A stretch of 64,000 nt of DNA. It comes from Sphingomonadales bacterium (GTDB lineage Bacteria > Pseudomonadota > Alphaproteobacteria > Sphingomonadales > Sphingomonadaceae). The stretch's first letter is position 1; every line of letters starts with the position of its first letter. The notes below the pieces were generated by a model. It saw nothing but the letters and a program-made list of their open reading frames with translations. It was not told where the DNA came from and searched no databases. The stretch spans positions 1 to 64,000 of the forward strand of contig JAIXWO010000010.1 of assembly GCA_027491235.1 (NCBI GenBank), in the 5' to 3' direction. The translations under genes and the position numbers were made by a program. Positions 43,720 through 51,556 of the stretch are shown here, one piece after another.

Positions 43720-45160
43720 CATGGACCTTCAATCAGACGACGCAGGCGCGCAGAGGTGGATCGCGCGCAACCGCCTGCCCCTCATCGTTTCGCTGGCGCT
43801 GCTCATGCAGACCACCGACGCGACGATCCTGGCGACGGCACTCCCGGCCATTTCGGCAAAGCTCGGTATCCCCGTGCTGGCCCTTAAACTTGCCATTTCT
43901 TCCTATCTGATCACTCTCGCCGCACTGGTGCCGTTGAGTGGCTGGATTGCAGACAGCTTTGGCCCCCGTCGTACCTTTCTGATTGCCCTGACGATCTTCA
44001 CGGCAGGGTCGCTCTTCTGTGCCTTTCAGGACAGTCTGGCCGGATTGGTTGCCGGTCGGATCATTCAAGGGTGCGGCGGCGCGCTGATGGTGCCCGTCGG
44101 GCGGCTGATCGTTGTCCGCTCGACTAAGCCCGACATGCTGGTCCGCGCGCTGTCCTACGTGGCCATGACAGCGCTGATCGGGCCCGCCATCGGCCCGCTT
44201 TTAGGGGCAGCCCTGACGGCCAGCCTTGGGTGGGAATACATCTTTCTCGTCAACGTCCCAATTGGGATCGCAGCCGTCATTCTGGCCCGCCGCTTTCTCC
44301 CCGTCGGATCGGATGCGCCCGCGAATAACGGCGCACATCGCCAAAGGCCGGGCTTGGAGCGGATCCTGCTCCTAAGCGGCGGCATGGTGCTTCTTCTCTT
44401 CAGTCTCGCCCTGCTTGGGGACGGTCTGGCGCCTCTTCCCCTGGTCACTTTCAGCGGCGCATCAGGGGTCGTTCTCCTCTCCCTTTATGTTGCGCGCTTT
44501 AAACTGGATCATCCCCGCCTTCTCGACATCTCTCTGCTGAAGATTCACAGCCTGCGCACGGCGGCACTTGGTGCATTCTTCATCCGGACCAGCGCCGGTG
44601 GCGCGACCTTTCTCTTGCCGCTGCTGTTTCAGATCGGCTTTGGCCTGCCCATTTTGACATCAGGTGCGCTCAGCTCCGTCTATGCCATTGGGGCCCTGAC
44701 GATGCGGGCAGGCGGACCATGGCTTTTTGATCGATTTGGCTTCCGGCCTGTGCTGATCACAGGGGCACTGATTTCGGCCGCATCCATTGCCGGCTTCGGA
44801 TTTATCGTCCGCGTTGATTACCCGCAGATGATTGGCCTCATGCTGATCGGAGGCATCGCGCAGGGGATTGTGTTTGGCGGTGCCAATGCGATGACCTTTG
44901 CCGATGTTCAGAAGCAGGATGAAGCCAGCGCCAACACAATATCCCAGCTTGCGCTGCAACTCGCCATGACAATGGGGGTCTCGGTCGCCGCGATGGCAGC
45001 ACAACTGGCAGGCGATCCGTCCATAAATGAAGCACCACTTGCGGAACACTTCCCGCCCGCGTTCCATGTTCTTGCCGCCATCGGCCTGCTCGGTGCCTTG
45101 TGCTTCAGCCGGCTGAGCCGCCGGGAAGGCAGCCGCTTGATCCACACAACGTCGGAGTGA
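43682..45160 (+). CDS. MFS drug:H+ antiporter, DHA2 (EmrB/QacA-like)
   Basis: A 492-residue transporter with 14 predicted helices. Motif A appears as GWIADSFGPRRTFLIAL, motif C-like as IGPAIGPLLGAAL, and MQTTDATILATALPAI is the conserved DHA2 first helix with its Asp. The ATG at 43682 lies inside mprF with GGAG a few bases before; an ATG at 43721, two bases after the mprF stop, is an alternative start. The overlap implies translational coupling to mprF and so a role in envelope stress, perhaps proton-coupled export of a cationic or amphiphilic compound. Confidence 0.87.
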   Translation: MTPPTQTPSRRSDMDLQSDDAGAQRWIARNRLPLIVSLALLMQTTDATILATALPAISAKLGIPVLALKLAISSYLITLAALVPLSGWIADSFGPRRTFLIALTIFTAGSLFCAFQDSLAGLVAGRIIQGCGGALMVPVGRLIVVRSTKPDMLVRALSYVAMTALIGPAIGPLLGAALTASLGWEYIFLVNVPIGIAAVILARRFLPVGSDAPANNGAHRQRPGLERILLLSGGMVLLLFSLALLGDGLAPLPLVTFSGASGVVLLSLYVARFKLDHPRLLDISLLKIHSLRTAALGAFFIRTSAGGATFLLPLLFQIGFGLPILTSGALSSVYAIGALTMRAGGPWLFDRFGFRPVLITGALISAASIAGFGFIVRVDYPQMIGLMLIGGIAQGIVFGGANAMTFADVQKQDEASANTISQLALQLAMTMGVSVAAMAAQLAGDPSINEAPLAEHFPPAFHVLAAIGLLGALCFSRLSRREGSRLIHTTSE

Positions 45161-45182
45161 TGCACCGGTCCGCGCAGCTGAA

Positions 45183-45200
45183 AACATTACGCGGATTTCA
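45183..45200 (-). promoter_or_regulatory. Putative shared regulator site 3 (before the 45270 gene)
   Basis: Read on the minus strand: TGAAATCCGCGTAATGTT. It lies 70 bases before the GTG start at 45270 and fits the common 18-base pattern. Confidence 0.45.
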
Positions 45201-45269
45201 TATTGCGACCAGACATCAGATTTCTTGATCCATTTAAAGTCCTCTTATGAACAGATAGGAGGATAAAAA

Positions 45270-45674
45270 GTGCGTCGTTTCGTAAATGGTTTCTCTTATT
45301 TCGGCTTATCAGCAGCCGTACTTGCAAGTTCATCGGCAATGGCGGCACCCACAAAAGCGCAGGATCGTCTCGATGCCGCGCTTGCGGGATATTCGGCTGG
45401 AAAACCGCAGTCCTGTATCTCGCAATACTCCATCGATTCCGTTGATGTCTTCGATGGTATTGGCCTGCTCTACAAAACGTCGAGCAACCGTTACTATCTG
45501 AATATACCGGCATCCGGCGCAAGCGCACTGGACGATCAGGATGTGCTCGTCACCGACAATTGGTCATCCCAGCTGTGCTCCGTCGACACCGTTCGGCTGT
45601 GGGATCCGCTTACCCGAATGACGACCGGGTTCGTCAACCTTGGCCAATTCATCCCCTACACCAAGACCAATTGA
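45270..45674 (+). CDS. Small secreted protein, DUF6491-like
   Basis: A 134-residue protein with a signal peptide (MRRFVNGFSYFGLSAAVLAS, continuing SSAMAAP). The mature part has two Cys (KPQSCISQYSIDSVDVFDG and SSQLCSVDTVRLWDP) that could form a disulfide, and the pattern YYLNIP...GASALDDQDVLV is like a family of small exported proteins of unknown function (DUF6491, tentative). The GTG start is supported by AGGAGG at 45258-45263. It is probably transcribed with the yfdX gene 51 bases after its stop. Confidence 0.72.
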   Translation: MRRFVNGFSYFGLSAAVLASSSAMAAPTKAQDRLDAALAGYSAGKPQSCISQYSIDSVDVFDGIGLLYKTSSNRYYLNIPASGASALDDQDVLVTDNWSSQLCSVDTVRLWDPLTRMTTGFVNLGQFIPYTKTN

Positions 45675-45725
45675 TCCGGGCCGAATGCCCAGACCCAGTT
45701 TAGTGATTTAAAAAGGAGAATGCAG

Positions 45726-46433
45726 ATGCGTAGAACTGCCTTTTTATCGACCGCGATGGCGGCCCTGCTTGTTACAGCGTCCGCCTGTTCGCAGGCCGGG
45801 ACCACGCCGACAGGCTCGGGTGACCCGGTGCATAGCGTCACCAACAAGGCGAAGAACCTGGCCGCGGTCAAGAGTGTTGACGAGGCCTATCGGGCGATGC
45901 GTGAAATCCGCGCCGCCCGCTTTGCCATCTTCGATGGTTCGACGGAAGCCGCCCAAACGCTTGTCGATGCGGCATTGAGCGACATCGCCAAGGCGAAGAC
46001 GGCCGCGGCTGAGGCAATGCCCACAAATGCAAAGGCGGCGATAGCCCCAGATCTCGCGCCCTTTGATGTCTGGATGGCAGTTGGCGAAGATTATGTGCTG
46101 ACGCCCGCAAAGCAGCAAAGCATTGCCAAGGCGAACGAACACCTTGCCAAGGGCGACCAGCAAAAGGCCGCTGAAACCTTGCGGCTTGCGAACATCAATA
46201 TCCTGACAAATGCGGCGATGGTCCCCACTGTCTCGGCAGCGGAGCATCTGACCGAAGCATCGCAGCTGCTGAAGGCGGGCAAGTATTACGATGCCAATCT
46301 GGCGCTGAAGGCAATCGAAGATAGCGTGATCATCCAATCCTTCGATGTCGATGGTGTTCCGCAGGCCAAATCAGCAGCGAAGGCGATGCCAAGTGGAGGG
46401 CCTGCCAAGGCCGCGCCCACACCTGCTCACTAA
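45726..46433 (+). CDS. YfdX family protein, exported
   Basis: A 235-residue protein of the YfdX family, with the conserved AVKSVDEAYRAMREIRAARF followed by AIFDGSTEAAQTLVDAALSD. The N-terminus MRRTAFLSTAMAALLVTASAC is a signal peptide that may end in a lipobox Cys. In E. coli, YfdX is part of the EvgAS acid-resistance regulon and is reported to act as a periplasmic chaperone-like protein. The ATG at 45726 is preferred to 45720 because AAGGAG (45713-45718) is seven bases upstream. A terminator follows at 46452. Confidence 0.86.
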   Translation: MRRTAFLSTAMAALLVTASACSQAGTTPTGSGDPVHSVTNKAKNLAAVKSVDEAYRAMREIRAARFAIFDGSTEAAQTLVDAALSDIAKAKTAAAEAMPTNAKAAIAPDLAPFDVWMAVGEDYVLTPAKQQSIAKANEHLAKGDQQKAAETLRLANINILTNAAMVPTVSAAEHLTEASQLLKAGKYYDANLALKAIEDSVIIQSFDVDGVPQAKSAAKAMPSGGPAKAAPTPAH

Positions 46434-46451
46434 AGACGTCATACCCCATGC

Positions 46452-46490
46452 ACCGGCTGGCCGGCTCCCTGGCCAGCCGGTTGCTTTTGC
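46452..46490 (+). terminator. Terminator after yfdX-like gene
   Basis: ACCGGCTGGCC and GGCCAGCCGGT form an 11-bp stem with an eight-base loop, followed by TGCTTTTGC. The rest of the 46434-46781 interval holds the putative regulator site at 46673 and no gene that I can support. Confidence 0.8.
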
Positions 46491-46672
46491 GTAGGCCGCA
46501 ATGGCCGCATAAAGTCTCACGCACTGCAGCTATGCGCGCAGGATGAGACGTCGCGCTGTGGCGCACCACCCCCTGAAATCGAACATCGTTCTGCATAAGC
46601 TGTCCGCTTTGACGCGCGGCGCGGCGCACCGAGCGCGGGTGTGGACTGGGGGACGATTCAATGCCGCAAATC

Positions 46673-46690
46673 TGACATTTCCGTAATGGT
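46673..46690 (+). promoter_or_regulatory. Putative shared regulator site 4 (before the carbonic anhydrase gene)
   Basis: TGACATTTCCGTAATGGT on the plus strand, 92 bases before the ATG at 46782, fits the common 18-base pattern. Confidence 0.45.
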
Positions 46691-46781
46691 GCGGATAGAG
46701 TTCAGAAATCGCGACTGTCCGAAGAGCGCGCATGGCCAAACGGTCATGCAACACCCCCCTTGTCGTTTTTGAAAGGACAGA

Positions 46782-47366
46782 ATGATGCGCTTTTTAACCC
46801 ACCCGAATGTGGCGCGGGCCGTTACAGCTTCGGCTTTGTTGGCGATTGCGGCCAGTGCGGCATCCCCCGCTGCTGCTGCCAACCCGAATGCCCCGATCAC
46901 CAAAGCCGATGTTCTTCAGGCAGAAACCGCCTGGGGAAATGGCATTGTGCAAATCGGGGACGTCTTCACAAAGGGTGGGGACTATAAGGCGGCAGCCGCG
47001 GCCTTCATCGCAAAACACTATGCCTATAAGGACGGGACGGTCCTGTTTAAGCCGACCAAGGCGGCCGTCGATGAGTTTCGTGAAGACAAGGATCAGGCCC
47101 TTTCCTACTTCGTCGGCGGATCCGAACCAGAGGACCATGGCTTTGCGATCACACCATGGTCGAAGGTCCGTTTCGATACCAAGGGCATCTATATCGACAA
47201 GGACAAGGATAGCGCCGTCGCGATGGGGAATTACTATTTCACCAACGCAAAAACCGGTCAGGATGTGAAGGTTGATTTCACCATGGGCTTCAAGCGTGCG
47301 CCACGTGACGGCCACCTTGAACTGTTTCTGCACCATTCGTCCCTGCCCTACGAAGCGGAACATTGA
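46782..47366 (+). CDS. Iota-class carbonic anhydrase-like protein (COG4337), exported
   Basis: A 194-residue protein with a signal peptide (cut near residue 33, ASPAAAANP). It has the COG4337/iota-carbonic-anhydrase pattern: AETAWGNGIVQIGDVFTKGG, VLFKPTKAAVDEFR, ALSYFVGGS, GFAITPWSKVRFD, AMGNYYFT and the terminal LELFLHHSSLPY, whose HHSS (184-187) is the class signature. The fold is NTF2/SnoaL-like. Homologues have often been labelled phosphoribosyl-AMP cyclohydrolase in error. Iota enzymes hydrate CO2, some without metal. In the periplasm beside acid-tolerance genes it could help buffer pH. An ATG at 46785 is an equally good start. Confidence 0.82.
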   Translation: MMRFLTHPNVARAVTASALLAIAASAASPAAAANPNAPITKADVLQAETAWGNGIVQIGDVFTKGGDYKAAAAAFIAKHYAYKDGTVLFKPTKAAVDEFREDKDQALSYFVGGSEPEDHGFAITPWSKVRFDTKGIYIDKDKDSAVAMGNYYFTNAKTGQDVKVDFTMGFKRAPRDGHLELFLHHSSLPYEAEH

Positions 47367-47383
47367 TCCACCTGCGATAGGAT

Positions 47384-47416
47384 GAAAGGCGGGCTGCGGG
47401 CCCGCCTTTCTTCATC
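47384..47416 (+). terminator. Terminator after the carbonic anhydrase gene
   Basis: GAAAGGCGGGC (47384-47394) and GCCCGCCTTTC (47400-47410) form a perfect 11-bp stem with loop TGCGG, with TTC-rich sequence after it. Confidence 0.82.
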
Positions 47417-47491
47417 TGCCGGCACAAAACAGGTCGGCATCTGCCCGGACGCACTGTGCGTTGACAGCGGACGGGCTCCCTGGAGAAAATC

Positions 47492-48727
47492 ATGAAGAAA
47501 ATTATTTACGTGTCCGCCGTTGCAGCGGGATTTATCGGTGCGACTCCCGCTTTTGCCGAACCGGTTCAGGTGAAACCGATTGTAGAAGCACGCCTGCGCT
47601 ATGAGGATGATAAACAAGATGGCATCGCGGACACCGCCAATTCGGTGACCATGCGAGTCCGTGCGGGGGCCCAGGCCAAATCCGGCGATTTCCTGCTGCT
47701 CGCCGAGGGCGAAGGCACACTCGGCCTGTCAAACGGATATAATGACGGATTGAACGGAAAGACCAACTTCCCCATTGTGGCGGACCCCCAGAATATCGAG
47801 CTGAACCGGCTTCTCGTCCAATATTCCGGTTTGCCGAAAACCGTCGTCACCGTCGGTCGCCAGCGCATCGCCCTTGATGACCAACGCTTTGTCGGGAACG
47901 CGGGATGGCGACAGAATGAGCAGACCTTCGATGCCGCCCGGATTGAATGGTCCGGGATTAAGAATGTGAAGGCGGATATCACCTACGCAAATGCGGTTCG
48001 GACGATCTGGGGCGTGAACGGATTTGGCTTTCGTCAGCCCGCGATCGACGGCAATAATGTGTTCGTCAATCTCAGCTATAAGAGCAAAGTCTGGGGCCTG
48101 ACGGGCTTTGCCTATCTGGTCGATCAGGATGAAGCGGCTGTGCAGAACTTCCGCGAGTCGAGCCAATCCTATGGTGTGCGCGGAACAGCCGCCATTCCGC
48201 TGAACACGGTCGCGAAGCTCAATCTTGCGGCAAGCTATGCCAACCAAAGGGACTATCATCGCAATCCCAACAATTACGCGGCAAACTATTATGCGGGGGA
48301 AGCTGCGCTTGATGCCAAAGGCTTTAAGCTGACCTCGGGCTTTGAAGTGTTGGGTGCAGATAACGGCGCGGCCTTTACCAGCTTTCAAACGCCGCTCGCC
48401 TCGCTTCACAAGTTCAATGGCTTTGCCGACAAGTTCCTGACCACACCGCCCAACGGTCTGCGCGACTACTATCTCGGGGCAAGTTACAGCTTCCCCCATG
48501 TCACGGCTTTGTCGGGGCTTAACCTCGCGACAAGCTGGCACTCGTTTTCGTCAGACCGTCTCGGTCAGAAATATGGAACCGAATGGGACATGGTCGGCGG
48601 GTTCAAGCTCAACAAGCAGCTTAACCTGATCGGGAAATATGCGAGTTACAATAGCAAGGGCGGCGGCAAATTTGCCGGCGACGCAGATACAAAGAAGCTC
48701 TGGGTAGAGTTGGATTACACCTTCTAA
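47492..48727 (+). CDS. Outer-membrane porin, alginate-export-like beta-barrel
   Basis: A 411-residue outer-membrane protein. Signal peptide MKKIIYVSAVAAGFIGATPAFA, then alternating amphipathic strands and a C-terminal aromatic strand KKLWVELDYTF ending in Phe, the usual barrel insertion signal. VTVGRQRIALDDQRFVGNAG and WRQNEQTFDAARIEW are typical of the alginate-export (AlgE-like) barrel family in sphingomonads. It probably passes small solutes. It follows the carbonic anhydrase gene and its terminator; no copy of the shared regulator motif is seen before it, so membership of the stress regulon is uncertain. Confidence 0.83.
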   Translation: MKKIIYVSAVAAGFIGATPAFAEPVQVKPIVEARLRYEDDKQDGIADTANSVTMRVRAGAQAKSGDFLLLAEGEGTLGLSNGYNDGLNGKTNFPIVADPQNIELNRLLVQYSGLPKTVVTVGRQRIALDDQRFVGNAGWRQNEQTFDAARIEWSGIKNVKADITYANAVRTIWGVNGFGFRQPAIDGNNVFVNLSYKSKVWGLTGFAYLVDQDEAAVQNFRESSQSYGVRGTAAIPLNTVAKLNLAASYANQRDYHRNPNNYAANYYAGEAALDAKGFKLTSGFEVLGADNGAAFTSFQTPLASLHKFNGFADKFLTTPPNGLRDYYLGASYSFPHVTALSGLNLATSWHSFSSDRLGQKYGTEWDMVGGFKLNKQLNLIGKYASYNSKGGGKFAGDADTKKLWVELDYTF

Positions 48728-48737
48728 CCAAGGTCAC

Positions 48738-48798
48738 GGCGGCGAGGCGCGCGAGGGTCGAAACCATGTTTCAGCCCCTGACCACAAGCCTCGCCGCC
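48738..48798. terminator. Long-loop inverted repeat between convergent genes
   Basis: GGCGGCGAGGC (48738-48748) and GCCTCGCCGCC (48788-48798) are perfect complements with a 39-base spacer, located between the convergent porin and ABC permease genes. Possible bidirectional terminator; there is no clear U-run. Confidence 0.4.
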
Positions 48799-48845
48799 AA
48801 CCGCTGCCTTGGGCCGCTGCGATGTCGGCCCGCGCCCGCGCCCGA

Positions 48846-50114
48846 CTATCTGCGATCTGCATCCCCCGACCAGAGCGGCGCGCGCCCAAAATCTTCCGCA
48901 CCAAAAGGAACGTCGTTGAAAATGTAGGAGTAATAAAAAGTCCGGATGCGCTTATGAAAGGCGCGGATACGATCCTGATAGTCCAACTGCGCGGTCAAAT
49001 CGGTCCGCGCGATGCGATGGCTAAGATATTGTGTGCCAATGGCAGGAAGGACAAAAGCCAACCGCTCCGTCCAGAGATCCCGCGCTTCCAGGCCATGGCG
49101 ATAGGCGCGAACTTGATCGGCCACGCTCAAATCTCCCAAATGCTGGAAGGCGAAATACCATTTCCAGTGAAAGCCCCCTTCGACAGGCTTGGTCCCGCGC
49201 CACTCCGGATGCTGGCGGAAAAATGCCTCCATCGTCTGCTCCTTGGGCTTGTCCCAACCACTGTGCACAGCCTCCCGCTGGGCCAGCGTAAGTTCGACCC
49301 CCTGACGCACGGGAAAGGCGCCGTTGACGGCGAGCAAGGCCAGTGCCGGCAGGATGAGCGTGAGTGTCAGCCAACTGGCAGCCAGCGTCGCTGCATTGGC
49401 TACAGACCCCATGCCACGGCGGGAGACAAGCAAGCAAAGCACGGTCCAGAACAGCAGATACAGCAGGACCATCGTGCTCAGCAACAACAGGTCCGCCGCA
49501 GCCGCACCAGACAAGAGCCCCCCGACAAGGAGCGGAAGAATAAGCCCCCCCGCAATCAGCCCGACCCGCAGCCCGATGCGGCGCGCCCAGAGCGCCCGTT
49601 CGTGGACGGCAGACACCCTTAGAAAATCCAAGCGACCCGCCTCGCGCTCACCGGACTTAAGATCGTGAAGCAGCACAATCAGGAACAAGGGCGCGAGGTA
49701 GGTCAGTACGAAGGCCCAATCGAAACGACCCGGCAACGCCATTTCCGCGTTATAATTTTCGCCTTCATGTATCTGGCTTTCGAGCGCCAAGGCACGGACG
49801 CGCAACACAAACGGCGCCACATCGCGCTGGCCGAGTGCTGCAAAGGCGAGCGGCGAAGGCGCGTCCCACGTCGCATGAAAGGTGTAATAGGCCGCGTTTC
49901 CGGCATCGCCGTCTTTCGACACCCAGGCGCGGATCGCCTTCACATCCTCCACCTGTTGCGGCTTAATCCGCGCGATGATGTCATGCTGCCGCGCAACCTC
50001 CGCCATGCCTGCCCAGACCGCCGCTGCAGATAGAATCAGGACCAGCACCAGCGTGGGCACGGCAATGCGCTGCCGCAGCAGCAGGCGAAGGTCATGGCGG
50101 ATCAGACTTGTCAC
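48846..50114 (-). CDS. ABC-2 type permease, DUF3526 (second subunit)
   Basis: A 422-residue membrane protein. MTSLIRHDLRLLLRQRIAVP is the cytosolic lead, TM1 is about 20-40, then a large periplasmic loop (41-170), followed by five helices (LTYLAPLFLIVLLHDL; GLIAGGLILPLLVGGLLSGA; LLLLSTMVLLYLLFWTVLCL; others). Conserved LHDLKSGEREAGRLDFLRVS links it to the DUF3526 permeases. It forms the exporter with the next two minus-strand genes; its start overlaps the previous stop by four bases. The substrate is unknown. Confidence 0.83.
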   Translation of the reverse strand: MTSLIRHDLRLLLRQRIAVPTLVLVLILSAAAVWAGMAEVARQHDIIARIKPQQVEDVKAIRAWVSKDGDAGNAAYYTFHATWDAPSPLAFAALGQRDVAPFVLRVRALALESQIHEGENYNAEMALPGRFDWAFVLTYLAPLFLIVLLHDLKSGEREAGRLDFLRVSAVHERALWARRIGLRVGLIAGGLILPLLVGGLLSGAAAADLLLLSTMVLLYLLFWTVLCLLVSRRGMGSVANAATLAASWLTLTLILPALALLAVNGAFPVRQGVELTLAQREAVHSGWDKPKEQTMEAFFRQHPEWRGTKPVEGGFHWKWYFAFQHLGDLSVADQVRAYRHGLEARDLWTERLAFVLPAIGTQYLSHRIARTDLTAQLDYQDRIRAFHKRIRTFYYSYIFNDVPFGAEDFGRAPLWSGDADRR

Positions 50115-51556
50115 AACGCCGCCTCCAAACGGCGGATGGCGATCCGCACGCCGAAGCCCGTTAGAACCAGCCAGCCCAAAAGCAAAATGGCACCCGTTAG
50201 TGCGCTCTCCAGTTTTTCGGAAATGGTCGCCCCCCGATAGGCGAAATCTGGGACGTCATGCCAATTTTTGGGGTCAATACGCACGCGACGCCCGGCCTCC
50301 GGGTCTTTATTGCGATTGCTGTCATCACCGAAAGTGACGGCTTCGGCCTGAAGCCGGTTGAGGCGCTGCACAATGTCGAACCGATAGGCCTCTGCCTGCT
50401 TCAGGAAGCGCCGGTGCCCATCAAGGTCTGAACCTGACAAGGCCATGGAGAAATTGCGTAACGCAATGGCCGGGCTGACCAGCCCAAAGGCCGCGACAAT
50501 CGCGCCTTGCTTTCGTTCGGCAGCGAACTGGCGTTCGGCATAGTCGTCAAACAGACGCGACGTCAGCGTTTCGCCTTCCATCGCGAGCAGCCCGCGATAA
50601 TTGACGGGCAGATCCTCTACACGATCGACACCATATTGCTTGAGAACACGCGCCTTGAAGGCCGCGAAATGGGGGTCGTCCGGATTGTGGCTGTCTCCAA
50701 TCCGGCGCAGGTCGCGCTGGATCGCGATGTCCGTTTCTAAACGTGTCGGCACAGGTGCGAACGTCAACGCCACATCAGGCGCGATCCGGGGCACAAGGAT
50801 GACCGTTGTCGCCCAAAGCCCGAGCAGAACCATCAAAGCGGTGCGGGCCTCACGCGCAAGGCTGGAGGCGATCACGATAATCAGCACCCAAGCGGCGAGA
50901 TATACAGCGTAGAACAGGCCAAGGCCCAAGGCGGCGACAACCGGCGCGCCTTCCATCAACGTCAGCCACAAAAGTGCGGCCACCGCGGGTGCAAGCATAA
51001 GGGCCGCCACACGTCCCAAGGCCACTGCCTTGCCGAAAATCAGGCTTTGTGCGGTAACCCCATGTGCAGACAGAAGCCGGATTGTCCCGCCCTCCCGCTC
51101 TCGTGCGACGACACCAAAACCAATAAACACCAGAACAAGCGGGGCCAAAGCCTGCAGTACAAAGGCAGGGGTCAGCTGACCAAAACGCGCGAGCAGAGAT
51201 GACTGGCGAACATCCCCAAAATTGGCGCTGTTCTGGCGGTGGCCTTCCAGAAAAATCGTGCTGCCGGTGAAGCCATCAACACCCGGGTCAAACGCTGCCA
51301 AGGCGGGCAAGGGACGGAAAACAAAATGCCCGTAATGCACCATACGGTGCGGGTGTCGGGCGGGCTGACCATCAAATTCCTGATCTGCCTGCGCCTGAAA
51401 CCGGGCGCGAAGGGCATCATTCCCGTCGCGATGCGCGATAGACGTCAGCGTGGCGATGACAGACAATGCAATCAAGATCAGCAGGGCAAGTTGGGCCACC
51501 CGGCTTCGGCGCATCAACCGCCACTCATTTTCGGCCACCAACCTGACCGTGTTCAT
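50111..51556 (-). CDS. ABC-2 type permease, DUF3526 (first subunit)
   Basis: A 481-residue paralogue of the preceding permease with the same layout: NEWRLMRRSRVAQLALLILI, an extended periplasmic loop (30-185), and FGVVAREREGGTIRLLSAHG as the cytosolic coupling segment after TM2. It is probably a heterodimer partner of the 422-residue protein. It overlaps the ATPase gene upstream by four bases. In sphingomonads such DUF3526 exporters are often found beside a TonB-dependent receptor, as here. Confidence 0.85.
   Translation of the reverse strand: MNTVRLVAENEWRLMRRSRVAQLALLILIALSVIATLTSIAHRDGNDALRARFQAQADQEFDGQPARHPHRMVHYGHFVFRPLPALAAFDPGVDGFTGSTIFLEGHRQNSANFGDVRQSSLLARFGQLTPAFVLQALAPLVLVFIGFGVVAREREGGTIRLLSAHGVTAQSLIFGKAVALGRVAALMLAPAVAALLWLTLMEGAPVVAALGLGLFYAVYLAAWVLIIVIASSLAREARTALMVLLGLWATTVILVPRIAPDVALTFAPVPTRLETDIAIQRDLRRIGDSHNPDDPHFAAFKARVLKQYGVDRVEDLPVNYRGLLAMEGETLTSRLFDDYAERQFAAERKQGAIVAAFGLVSPAIALRNFSMALSGSDLDGHRRFLKQAEAYRFDIVQRLNRLQAEAVTFGDDSNRNKDPEAGRRVRIDPKNWHDVPDFAYRGATISEKLESALTGAILLLGWLVLTGFGVRIAIRRLEAAL

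Noticed and set aside
46782..47366. Phosphoribosyl-AMP cyclohydrolase (HisI)
   Set aside because: The motifs of HisI are absent; the HHSS ending, NTF2-like pattern and signal peptide fit the iota-carbonic-anhydrase group.
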